From Bacteroidales bacterium UBA6192 (GTDB lineage Bacteria; Bacteroidota; Bacteroidia; Bacteroidales; F082), in assembly GCA_002422725.1 (NCBI GenBank), contig DITE01000096.1, positions 1-16,593 of the forward strand: DNA of 16,593 nt. Reading direction: 5' to 3'. Each line of letters opens with the position of its first letter. Positions within the stretch are counted from its first letter, which is position 1. Shown in pieces: positions 7,245 through 14,001 of this stretch. The notes beneath the pieces are model-generated. The model ran no database searches. It saw only the letters and a list, made by a program, of their open reading frames with translations, and had not been told where the DNA came from. The position numbers and the translations under genes were made by a program.

Positions 7245-8024
7245 ATGTCCTTTTGGGATCATCTCGAGGAGTTACGCTGGACGGTACTAAGAAGTCTGAT
7301 TGCTGTTCTGACCCTGTCTATTATAGCTTTTTTTAACCGTGAAATCATTTTTGATCAGGTTATACTTGCTCCGAGCACATCTGATTTTGTGACCAACCGC
7401 TTGTTGTGCCGGTTGGGCGAATGGTTGTCGATTGAATCAATCTGTATGGATTCGCTTAAGCTGAAAATCATCAATATCAGCATGTCGGGACAGTTTCTGA
7501 CACATATGTATATTTCATTTGTTGCCGGTTTCGTGTTGGGATTCCCATTTATATTGAATGAAATATGGCGGTTTGTCCGACCCGCATTAAAACAAGGCGA
7601 AGCCAGATACTCATCGAATGCCGTATTGATTGGATCAGCCTTGTTTTTTCTGGGTGTTTTGTTTAGCTATTATCTTATCGTCCCGCTCACAGTAAATTTT
7701 CTGGGAACCTATCAGGTAAGCAGTGATGTAATGAATCAGATCTCACTCAATTCATATATAAGCACTGTCGTTTCTGTTACTTTCTCAGTAGGGATTGTTT
7801 TTGAATTGCCCATCATTGTCTTTTTTCTGACCAAAATCGGTCTTGTCACGCCAGCATTTATGAAAAAGAATCGTAAATATATGCTGGTTATTTTGTTAAT
7901 CGTTTCTGCAATCATTACACCACCTGATGTTTTTAGTCAGATATTGGTGTGCATTCCGTTGATGGGATTATATGAACTCAGCATTTATGCTTCGGAGCGC
8001 ATACAAAAAAAGGAAGAGCTGTAA
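7245..8024 (+). CDS. tatC: Sec-independent protein translocase TatC
   Basis: TatC is the inner-membrane receptor that recognises twin-arginine signal peptides and recruits TatA to export folded proteins. From the ATG at 7245 the protein has 259 residues and opens with SFWDHLEELR, the conserved TatC N-terminus. Six membrane segments fit roughly 13-31, 88-105, 124-150, 171-197, 211-226 and 231-249. Conserved acidic residues are present: Glu106 in FILNEIWRF (E. coli Glu103) and Glu187 in GIVFELP (E. coli Glu170). The ITPPD motif precedes the last helix. The first periplasmic loop is long and holds two cysteines (55 and 67) that could pair. The frame stays open upstream to a GTG at 7134, but that extension overlaps a promoter-like element and is unlike the family. 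No tatA or tatB lies next to it. The stop is 8 bases from the convergent hydrolase gene. Confidence 0.93.
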   Translation: MSFWDHLEELRWTVLRSLIAVLTLSIIAFFNREIIFDQVILAPSTSDFVTNRLLCRLGEWLSIESICMDSLKLKIINISMSGQFLTHMYISFVAGFVLGFPFILNEIWRFVRPALKQGEARYSSNAVLIGSALFFLGVLFSYYLIVPLTVNFLGTYQVSSDVMNQISLNSYISTVVSVTFSVGIVFELPIIVFFLTKIGLVTPAFMKKNRKYMLVILLIVSAIITPPDVFSQILVCIPLMGLYELSIYASERIQKKEEL

Positions 8025-8032
8025 TGTAAGAC

Positions 8033-8821
8033 TCAATGTGGGCTTGAAATCAGGAAGCCGGAGCAGAGCAAGTAAAATTCTTCTGGCGATTCGGCATGAA
8101 CCCAATGCGAAGCCCCTTCAATGGTAATGATCTCCGCTTTGGGAAAATTTTGCCGGATTTGAGGATAGTCGGCTGGCAAGATATAGTCGGACTGACCACC
8201 CCGGATGAACAATGTTGGTTTATTGTAGTGAGTTTCTGTTTGTATAGCATCAAACATCTCGCCCAGGTTTCGGGCAATACCTTCAAGATTGATTCGCCAT
8301 TCTAACTGATTTTTATCCTTCCAGTGCAGGTTTTTCATCAAAAATTGTCTGATCCGTGGTTCCTTTACCCGCTTTTCGAGCTGCTGTTCCACTTCCTGCC
8401 TCGATTTCGTATTGATGAGGTCCACCTGTTGCATGGCTTCAATAATGTTACGGTGATGGGGTCTGTCGCCGTAAGCTTTCATCGAAATGTCAACGACAAT
8501 CAGTTTATACACCATATCGGGGTTTTCGAGGGCGAATCGCATGGCAACTTTCCCACCCATGCTGTGGCCAAGTATAATGGGTTCATGAAGCCTGAGTTCG
8601 TGAATGAGCTCAAGAAGATCGTCGGTGAGTGCCAGGTAATTAAAACTGTCACTATGTGGCGAAAGGCCATGGTTTCGCTGATCGGGAATAATCACATCGA
8701 AGCCTTCCGCAGCTATTCTTCTCCCGAAAGTTACCCAGTTGTCGGATATGCCAAATAATCCATGCATGATGATCAGCGGTTGGTCGCCTTCATGGCCGTA
8801 TCTTCTGAAAAAAAGTTCCAT
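8033..8821 (-). CDS. Alpha/beta-fold hydrolase, YbfF/ABHD11-like esterase
   Basis: This 262-residue single-domain hydrolase resembles E. coli YbfF and mammalian ABHD11, which act on short acyl esters or thioesters. HGLFGISDNW (20-29) forms the oxyanion-hole strand. IPDQRNHGLSPHS (45-57) is the typical xDxRNHGxSPHS motif of this subgroup. The nucleophile elbow is GHSMGGKVAM (85-94) with Ser87, the probable acid is Asp212 in GQSDYI, and His239 lies in GASHW. LIVVDISMKAYG (107-118) is also characteristic. There is no signal peptide, so it is cytosolic. The true substrate cannot be told from the sequence. It lies 39 bases downstream of the transporter gene on the same strand but has its own -7-like element at 8842-8849, so it may be transcribed both ways. 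Confidence 0.88.
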   Translation of the reverse strand: MELFFRRYGHEGDQPLIIMHGLFGISDNWVTFGRRIAAEGFDVIIPDQRNHGLSPHSDSFNYLALTDDLLELIHELRLHEPIILGHSMGGKVAMRFALENPDMVYKLIVVDISMKAYGDRPHHRNIIEAMQQVDLINTKSRQEVEQQLEKRVKEPRIRQFLMKNLHWKDKNQLEWRINLEGIARNLGEMFDAIQTETHYNKPTLFIRGGQSDYILPADYPQIRQNFPKAEIITIEGASHWVHAESPEEFYLLCSGFLISSPH

Positions 8822-8841
8822 GGGGTAAAAATTTACCAGTG

Positions 8842-8849
8842 CAAAATTA
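8842..8849 (-). promoter_or_regulatory. -7 element for the hydrolase gene
   Basis: On the minus strand TAATTTTG, followed by C, is a full match to the Bacteroidota -7 consensus and lies in the 39-base gap before the hydrolase ATG (8821). No clear -33 TTG is seen; the site would fall inside the end of the upstream transporter gene. Confidence 0.4.
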
Positions 8850-8860
8850 CGGAAAGCATT

Positions 8861-9562
8861 TTAATTGTCCAGGTTCAGCTCGGTGCCATAGCCTTTCAGC
8901 CCGAAATGGCGACGTAAACCATAAACTGCAAGGTAGGCAAATGGCGTGTCGAGCAGTGCCAGAATGAGTTTGAACAGAAAACCATTTATCAGCAGCATAC
9001 TGAAATATTTCCATTCAATAACTTCGAAGGAGCAAAGTAGCAGCAAAATGGTAAGTGTGTCCACAAATTGGCTTAGAAAGGTAGAAAAGTTATTTCTTAG
9101 CCAGAGATGTTTGCCTTTGGTTACCCGTTTCCAGAAATGAAATATCTGTACGTCAATAAACTGTGCCAGTAAATAGGCAGCCAGAGATGCAGCAACAGCA
9201 ATATAAGTAAAAGAAAATGCTTTGTTGAATTCCTGATCCGACAAAGGTGACCAATCCGTTGCCTCAGCCTGTGTTGAAACGATGATGATAAGCAATGCAA
9301 ATGCACTGGCAAAAATACCGGATATAACAACTTTGTTGGCCCGCTTTTGCCCATATACTTCCGAGATGATGTCAGTAATCAGGAAGGTTACCGGATAGGC
9401 AATAATTCCCACACTGAGCTGAAACTCAAACAATCCAAAAGGGTTCCAGTGAAAGAATTTCTGAAAGATCAGATTACTGGTTACCAGAGAGGTGATAAAA
9501 AGCGAAGCCAGAATCAGATAGAGTGTTTCGGCCTGTTGTCGTTTGGCTGGGGTAATGGACAT
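8861..9562 (-). CDS. Queuosine precursor transporter, YhhQ/VUT family
   Basis: This 233-residue integral membrane protein belongs to the YhhQ/VUT family (formerly DUF165), whose E. coli member YhhQ imports the queuosine precursors preQ0 and preQ1. Hydrophobic segments lie near 13-33, 46-66, 78-97, 117-138, 162-180 and 187-208, consistent with about six helices. Family motifs are LITDIISEVYG (61-71), AQFIDVQIFHFWKR (133-146) and LRNNFSTFLSQFVDT (155-169). The ATG at 9562 gives a normal family length. It lies 72 bases downstream of the trmO-like gene and 39 bases upstream of the hydrolase on the same strand, so it probably belongs to the pdxJ operon. No preQ1 riboswitch-like leader is visible in the 72-base gap. 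The exact precursor carried is inferred from the family only. Confidence 0.9.
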   Translation of the reverse strand: MSITPAKRQQAETLYLILASLFITSLVTSNLIFQKFFHWNPFGLFEFQLSVGIIAYPVTFLITDIISEVYGQKRANKVVISGIFASAFALLIIIVSTQAEATDWSPLSDQEFNKAFSFTYIAVAASLAAYLLAQFIDVQIFHFWKRVTKGKHLWLRNNFSTFLSQFVDTLTILLLLCSFEVIEWKYFSMLLINGFLFKLILALLDTPFAYLAVYGLRRHFGLKGYGTELNLDN

Positions 9563-9634
9563 TAATTCATGCTATTTTTCCGTAAAGGAACAAAATTTGG
9601 ATGAATTGGTTCAGCTTTCTAACCCGTTTGGGTT

Positions 9635-10111
9635 TTATTCACTGTCTGTTGCCTTGGGTAACCGGCTAAACCAATTCTCAAGCCAGCCTAAACTTGCTTC
9701 ATCGCGGTGATCAAAAACCCTCACAAAAGGTTTAATGTCGAGCAGTGGTGTTCCATCCAGCATGTCGGCATGGTTAAAATACACCCTGTTATCTTCGATG
9801 CGGACAAGCTCCACAATGGAGATGCCTATTGGATTGGGTCTGTGCGGGCTTCGGATGGCAAAAAGCCCATGTTCCTGATCATCCAGAAAGGGTTTTTGGC
9901 GCATTGCCGCAGGACCGGCTTTGTGAAAGTGATAAACCAAAATAATGTGCGAAAAGGCTTCAAGTCCTGTTAATCCTTCAACGAAGGGGGCGTCAATTTC
10001 GGCAACAGCAAGCAGGCTGTTTTGCGCCAGAGCTGCTTGAATGGGCATGTTGGCGGTTTGCTGGTATTGGGTATGTATCGTGCCTATGGGAATGTATTTG
10101 ATACTGTCCAT
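9635..10111 (-). CDS. TrmO/TsaA-family tRNA (N6-threonylcarbamoyladenosine-37) methyltransferase
   Basis: The family uses S-adenosylmethionine to add the N6-methyl group to t6A37 in threonine tRNAs, giving m6t6A and better decoding. The 158-residue protein keeps the two signature motifs of the small beta-barrel SAM-binding domain: AIRSPHRPNPIG (85-96) and DMLDGTPLLDIKPFV (116-130), with FSHIILVYHFH (53-63) between the strands. The frame runs upstream to 10207, but that stretch overlaps pdxJ and is unlike the family, whereas the ATG at 10111 (MDSIKYIPIG) starts exactly at the domain. At 158 residues it is shorter than E. coli TrmO (about 235) and appears to lack the C-terminal domain, so the methyltransferase role is a family inference. 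It sits 34 bases after pdxJ, probably in one operon. Confidence 0.87.
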   Translation of the reverse strand: MDSIKYIPIGTIHTQYQQTANMPIQAALAQNSLLAVAEIDAPFVEGLTGLEAFSHIILVYHFHKAGPAAMRQKPFLDDQEHGLFAIRSPHRPNPIGISIVELVRIEDNRVYFNHADMLDGTPLLDIKPFVRVFDHRDEASLGWLENWFSRLPKATDSE

Positions 10112-10145
10112 GGTTTCAAAGTGATGGCCATTAGTAAAGTACGAT

Positions 10146-10862
10146 CTAAAAGGAAAGCTGTCTCTTGTATAATTGAATGGTATTTTCGATCCCGAAGTAC
10201 AAGGCATCGCTGATCAGGGCATGTCCGATGGATACTTCCATCAGGCCGGGGATATGCATGGCAAAATATTTCAGGTTATCAAGGTTCAGATCGTGCCCTG
10301 CGTTAAGGCCGATTCCCTGACGTATTGCTTCATGGGCTGCCACGACAAAAGGCTCAACAGCTTTTTCAGGATTATTCATAAACCCGCTTGCAAAGCTTTC
10401 AGTATAGAGTTCAATACGGTCGGTGCCGGTTTCTTTGGCATGCAACACCATGTTGGGGTCGGGGTCAACAAAAATAGAAACGCGGATTCCGGCTTCATGA
10501 AATCGCGCTATGGTTTCCTTGAGAAATGTCTTGTGCTTCAGCGTGTCCCAGCCATGATCAGAAGTAAGCTGGCCGGGTTCATCGGGGACTAAGGTAACCT
10601 GGTCGGCTCTGTTGGCAATCACCAGACGGATAAACGCTTCTGTTGGGTTGCCTTCGATGTTGAATTCGGTTTTTACAATTGGTCTGAGCAATTCAACATC
10701 GCGAAAGGTAATGTGTCGCTGGTCGGGACGTGGATGAACAGTAATGCCTTCTGCACCATATCGCTCGCAATCGATGGCAAATTTCTGTACGTCGGGGATA
10801 TTTCCTCCGCGGGCATTCCGCAGGCTGGCTACTTTGTTTATGTTTACACTTAATCGGGTCAT
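10146..10862 (-). CDS. pdxJ: Pyridoxine 5'-phosphate synthase PdxJ
   Basis: PdxJ condenses 1-deoxy-D-xylulose 5-phosphate with 3-amino-1-hydroxyacetone phosphate to make pyridoxine 5'-phosphate, the last ring-forming step of the DXP-dependent vitamin B6 route. From the ATG at 10862 the protein is 238 residues, the normal TIM-barrel length. Motifs: LSVNINKVASLRNARGG (4-20), TVHPRPDQRHI (41-51, His43), NIEGNPT (68-74, Glu70), LVPDEP, FVDPD (131-135), ELYTE (151-155), GLNAGHDLN (185-193, His190) and EVSIGHALISDALY near the end. The upstream extension to 10904 begins with TTG and is rejected. Because its substrate DXP also feeds the MEP isoprenoid route, its presence beside a mevalonate cluster means DXP synthase should still exist in this genome. 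It is divergent from dtd across 66 bases. Confidence 0.96.
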   Translation of the reverse strand: MTRLSVNINKVASLRNARGGNIPDVQKFAIDCERYGAEGITVHPRPDQRHITFRDVELLRPIVKTEFNIEGNPTEAFIRLVIANRADQVTLVPDEPGQLTSDHGWDTLKHKTFLKETIARFHEAGIRVSIFVDPDPNMVLHAKETGTDRIELYTESFASGFMNNPEKAVEPFVVAAHEAIRQGIGLNAGHDLNLDNLKYFAMHIPGLMEVSIGHALISDALYFGIENTIQLYKRQLSF

Positions 10863-10879
10863 GGTCTTCTGAATTTCTG

Positions 10880-10887
10880 CAAAATTA
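10880..10887 (-). promoter_or_regulatory. -7 element for the pdxJ operon
   Basis: On the minus strand TAATTTTG, followed by C, matches the Bacteroidota -7 consensus 17 bases ahead of the pdxJ ATG. A TTG on the same strand (10904-10902) is only 14 bases upstream, too close for a standard -33, so only the -7 part is supported. The 66-base gap must also hold the divergent dtd promoter, for which I see no clear match. Confidence 0.4.
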
Positions 10888-10928
10888 CTAAATTGCACTC
10901 CCAATCACCTATTAAATCGATTCATCAA

Positions 10929-11381
10929 ATGAGGGTTGTAGTTCAACGGGTTAGTAGTGCTGCGATACATATTGGCGGTAACCTTAAAGCATCTATTGGT
11001 GTCGGGATGCTTATATTGCTTGGAATTGAGGAAGCAGACACTGCTGAGGATGTCGATTGGTTGTGTGCCAGGCTGGCTCGCTTGCGCATTTTCCCTGACG
11101 AAAATGGAGTAATGAATGTTGATGTTATGAATTCGGGAGGAGGACTACTTGTCGTGAGTCAGTTTACCTTGCATGCAAGCACCAGAAAAGGTAACCGGCC
11201 AAGTTATATCCGGGCTGCCCGACCCGAAACAGCTGTTCCACTTTACGAGCAGTTTGTCCGGTCTCTCCGGAAAGAATCCGGCATCGACGTGCAGACGGGT
11301 GAATTTGGGGCAATGATGCAGGTGGAACTGGTGAACGATGGCCCTGTGACGATACTCATCGACAGCAGAAACAGGGAGTAA
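10929..11381 (+). CDS. dtd: D-aminoacyl-tRNA deacylase
   Basis: DTD hydrolyses D-amino acids (and glycine mischarged on tRNA-Ala) from tRNA, protecting translation fidelity. The 150-residue protein starting MRVVVQRVSSA is full length. It carries the two cross-dimer active-site motifs: SQFTLHAST (77-85) and the Gly-cisPro motif NDGPVTILID (136-145). The frame extends 36 bases upstream to 10893, but the conserved DTD N-terminus begins exactly at the ATG at 10929. It stands alone on the plus strand, divergent from pdxJ, and ends 9 bases before a strong terminator. Confidence 0.95.
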   Translation: MRVVVQRVSSAAIHIGGNLKASIGVGMLILLGIEEADTAEDVDWLCARLARLRIFPDENGVMNVDVMNSGGGLLVVSQFTLHASTRKGNRPSYIRAARPETAVPLYEQFVRSLRKESGIDVQTGEFGAMMQVELVNDGPVTILIDSRNRE

Positions 11382-11389
11382 ACAAAAAG

Positions 11390-11424
11390 AAAGCCTGTCA
11401 GGATGAAGTGACAGGCTTTTTTTT
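11390..11424. terminator. Bidirectional terminator between dtd and the PKD gene
   Basis: AAGCCTGTCA (11391-11400) pairs with TGACAGGCTT (11409-11418), a 10-bp perfect stem with an 8-base loop. Eight T follow on the plus strand (11417-11424), ending dtd. On the minus strand the stem is followed by TTTCTTTTTG, so it can also end transcripts of the convergent PKD gene, whose stop is about 19 bases away. Confidence 0.88.
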
Positions 11425-11442
11425 GTTAAGAATTTGAAAACA

Positions 11443-13923
11443 CTAATTTTTAATCAGTCGCTGATTAATTTGGACTCCTTCGCTGGTTGTCAGCTTGATG
11501 AAATAAACCCCATATTGGAGGTGATCAAGCTGAATATCAATATTGTTGTTGCCCGGGTTAAGCGATACCTGCAGGCTTTGAACAACACGGCCACTGATGT
11601 CATAAATCATGACAGATGAATTGGATGATCTGTCTGAATAAACTGCAAGGGTAGTTTGGTTATCAGCCGGATTTGGGAACAACTGAGCTGAAACAGTCGT
11701 CGCCGAAAGCTCTGATGCGCCAAGAATAGCATCTTCTGTCATATTCAGGTACACGTCGGCATGGTTTTGCGAGGCCGTGAGGTCAATACGAATGTATCCG
11801 CTGGTCATACCCGGGAGTTCGGGATAGATGTAATAGGTGCCAACGGCAAGGTTGTCGAAGGCAAAAGTTCCGTCAGCAAGCACATTGGTGAATCCCAAGG
11901 CCTGATAGTTCGTGTTGAAGAGCAAGACCTTAACCTTGTCGACCATACCTGAGCGCTCTGCTGATACGGTAATGAGTCCCGAAATTGTCCCATTTCCCTG
12001 ACTCTGAGACATGTCGATAGGTACAAGGTTGATGTTGTAGGGGTTGTTGGCTTCGCCGAGTTCAATAGTGGTAGCCTCGTCCCAGACGATAACATTGCCA
12101 TAATAGGTTGGCAGATAACCGTTGAAGTTCAATGGAATGGCATAAAGCACATATTCACCATTTGGAACATATGGAAAGAGGAACACACCACTGGTATCAA
12201 TCAGGACAAAGTCGTTGTATGGTGTAAAGCCTGGTTCGCTGTCGATACCGAAAATCATAACAAGACCTGAGCTGAGCGGGAAATTGTTTTCGAACACCTG
12301 ACCATACACCTGATTGAACATGATGCTGTCGCCAACAACCACCACCTGACTCGAAGTGGCAGAACAATTGTTGTCGTCCCATGAAATCAGGCTTACAAAA
12401 TAGGTACCCGGACCGGCAAAGGTGTGGCTGATCTGTTGACCGCTCCCTGCTGTGCCATCGCCGAATGACCATTCATAGCCGGCTGGAATATTGGTGGAAT
12501 GGAACCCTGCGAAAAGCACGGCGTTTCCGGCAGTCTGATAGGTAAAATAGTTATAACAATCGCCACCCTGGCCCACAGTGACCATCTCGCACCAGGTACT
12601 TTGGCAGTTCTCAGTGCCGCTAATGCTTAGGCAAACCTGATAAGTGCCTGATTGGTCATAGATATGCAATGGATTTTGTTCCGAAGAAGTTGTGCCATCA
12701 CCAAAGTCCCAGTTCCAATTCAAAATCTGGCCTATTGACATATCGATGAATTGAATAGCCATGCTGGTATTGGGAAGGCTATCGGCTGGGAACCAGCTGA
12801 ACATACTCATGCAATTGCCCGAATTGTTAACGACAACATATTTGCAGGCTGTGCTTATACATACACCATCGGAACTCGAAATAGTGAGGCAAACGTTATA
12901 AACGCCCTCAGCCTGGTATGCATGAAAAGGATTTTGTTCGGTGGAAACATTGTTGTCGCCGAAATCCCAAAACCATGTGTCGTGATTTCCAAACGACATA
13001 TCGATAAATGCTATCTCGAGGTTGTTGTTGACAGCCGGATAATACTCGAAAGCTGCAATGCAACTGCTGTCACTACCTACCAGAACAGGCATACAAAATG
13101 TGCTGAAACAATTGGAATTCGGATCGGAGATGGTGAGGCAAACCTCAAAAAATCCCTGACTGTTGTATGCATGGATGGGGTTTTGATCAGATGAACTGGT
13201 TCCATCGCCAAATTCCCACAACCAATTGGTGGGGGTTCCCATGGACAGATCGGTGAAACCAATGGTTGTATTGTTGGTTCCCACATGGCTGTAGGAAAAC
13301 ATAGCATTGCAAAGCGTAGTATCGGTGCCCACGAAAACAGGCAGGCATTGCATATCGTAGCAACTCGAATCGGCAGATGAGATAGTCAGGCAAACTTCAT
13401 ACTGTCCGGGGAATTGAAAAGTATGCACAGGGTTCGGTTCGGTCGAGCTGTTCCCATCGCCAAAGTCCCAATACCAATCATCATGGTTTCCAAAGGAGAT
13501 GTCGTAAAAGCCCATTGTCAGGCTTGACGGGTTGAGGGGTTCATAGTAGTAATTGGCCTGACAACCACTGCCCGACTGGCAGTAGCTAAAATCCTGTACG
13601 ATGAAGCTGTTATTCAGTGTAACAGTGTGACTTTCGGTCATTACTGTACCATTGCAGTCGGGGGTTGAAATTTCCACTATGGCCGATTCTGTGTTGAAAG
13701 GCGTACTGAAGTCATAAAAACCATTGGGTCCTGTAAGTCGTAAACTGGTTGTAGCATCCAGGGAGTCCATCCCCAGGATTACTGTGATAGTCACTGGATG
13801 CTCGGGAATTGGATTGCCAGTTGTAGCATCTGTAATTTGTCCGCTGACAAAAATAGTTGGCGTTTGGCCAACAACAATACCCAACTGAATCAGCAAGGCG
13901 AAAATAAACAGGATTTTTTTCAT
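11443..13923 (-). CDS. Secreted multi-PKD-domain protein with T9SS sorting domain
   Basis: This 826-residue protein is exported by Sec and then by the type IX secretion system to the cell surface or medium. Order of parts: signal peptide 1-20 (cleavage near VVGQ); a carboxypeptidase-regulatory-like beta domain, about 23-113 (SGQITDATTGNPIP); five tandem PKD repeats at about 121-201, 205-285, 288-369, 371-452 and 456-532; two further beta domains, about 537-635 and 645-728; and a type A T9SS C-terminal domain, about 747-826 (LFPNPADNQT, VMIYDISGRVV, LQYGVYFIKL, RLIKN). Each PKD repeat has the core WxFGDG or a close variant. The first four also share Cys positions, suggesting disulfides. No catalytic domain is visible, so a structural, adhesive or binding role is inferred. 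The gene lies 78 bases after the barrel anti-sigma gene, with no terminator seen between. Confidence 0.9.
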   Translation of the reverse strand: MKKILFIFALLIQLGIVVGQTPTIFVSGQITDATTGNPIPEHPVTITVILGMDSLDATTSLRLTGPNGFYDFSTPFNTESAIVEISTPDCNGTVMTESHTVTLNNSFIVQDFSYCQSGSGCQANYYYEPLNPSSLTMGFYDISFGNHDDWYWDFGDGNSSTEPNPVHTFQFPGQYEVCLTISSADSSCYDMQCLPVFVGTDTTLCNAMFSYSHVGTNNTTIGFTDLSMGTPTNWLWEFGDGTSSSDQNPIHAYNSQGFFEVCLTISDPNSNCFSTFCMPVLVGSDSSCIAAFEYYPAVNNNLEIAFIDMSFGNHDTWFWDFGDNNVSTEQNPFHAYQAEGVYNVCLTISSSDGVCISTACKYVVVNNSGNCMSMFSWFPADSLPNTSMAIQFIDMSIGQILNWNWDFGDGTTSSEQNPLHIYDQSGTYQVCLSISGTENCQSTWCEMVTVGQGGDCYNYFTYQTAGNAVLFAGFHSTNIPAGYEWSFGDGTAGSGQQISHTFAGPGTYFVSLISWDDNNCSATSSQVVVVGDSIMFNQVYGQVFENNFPLSSGLVMIFGIDSEPGFTPYNDFVLIDTSGVFLFPYVPNGEYVLYAIPLNFNGYLPTYYGNVIVWDEATTIELGEANNPYNINLVPIDMSQSQGNGTISGLITVSAERSGMVDKVKVLLFNTNYQALGFTNVLADGTFAFDNLAVGTYYIYPELPGMTSGYIRIDLTASQNHADVYLNMTEDAILGASELSATTVSAQLFPNPADNQTTLAVYSDRSSNSSVMIYDISGRVVQSLQVSLNPGNNNIDIQLDHLQYGVYFIKLTTSEGVQINQRLIKN
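12328..13563 (-). repeat. Five tandem PKD-coding repeats, about 250 bp period
   Basis: Five consecutive units of about 83 codons encode PKD domains, with WDFGDG-type cores at residues 150, 234, 317, 403 and 483. The first four share the frame Cys at the unit start, an SSTEPNP-like loop, VCLTIS, and a Cys-x(4)-Cys or similar pair after it. The fifth is more diverged (YEWSFGDG, fewer Cys). The copies have diverged at DNA level, so this is old internal duplication rather than recent slippage. Confidence 0.8.
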
Positions 13924-14001
13924 GATTTAAGGAGTTTGAACGTTTATTATATTGGATTAATTGATATAAAAACACTGTTTTGTGAAAAGGTTGCCCGGGA
14001 T

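Noticed and set aside
8324..8758. 144-residue plus-strand open frame inside the hydrolase gene
   Set aside because: It is antisense to a well-conserved alpha/beta hydrolase, has no recognisable motif, and its composition reflects the opposite coding strand.
9621..9638. Small hairpin AACCC-GTTT-GGGTT followed by TTATT on the plus strand
   Set aside because: It looks like a terminator only on the plus strand, where no gene precedes it; on the minus strand, where the pdxJ operon runs, no T-run follows. The 5-bp stem is likely chance.
10112..10207. N-terminal extension of the TrmO-like protein
   Set aside because: It overlaps the end of pdxJ by 62 bases and is unlike the family, while the ATG at 10111 begins exactly at the conserved domain.
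10863..10928. Longer starts for pdxJ (TTG at 10904) and dtd (10893), which would overlap each other
   Set aside because: Both conserved N-termini begin at the internal ATG codons (10862 and 10929); the extensions are the shared divergent promoter region.
12751..13194. 147-residue plus-strand open frame opposite the PKD repeats
   Set aside because: It is a shadow of the repeated PKD coding sequence on the other strand, with no family resemblance.
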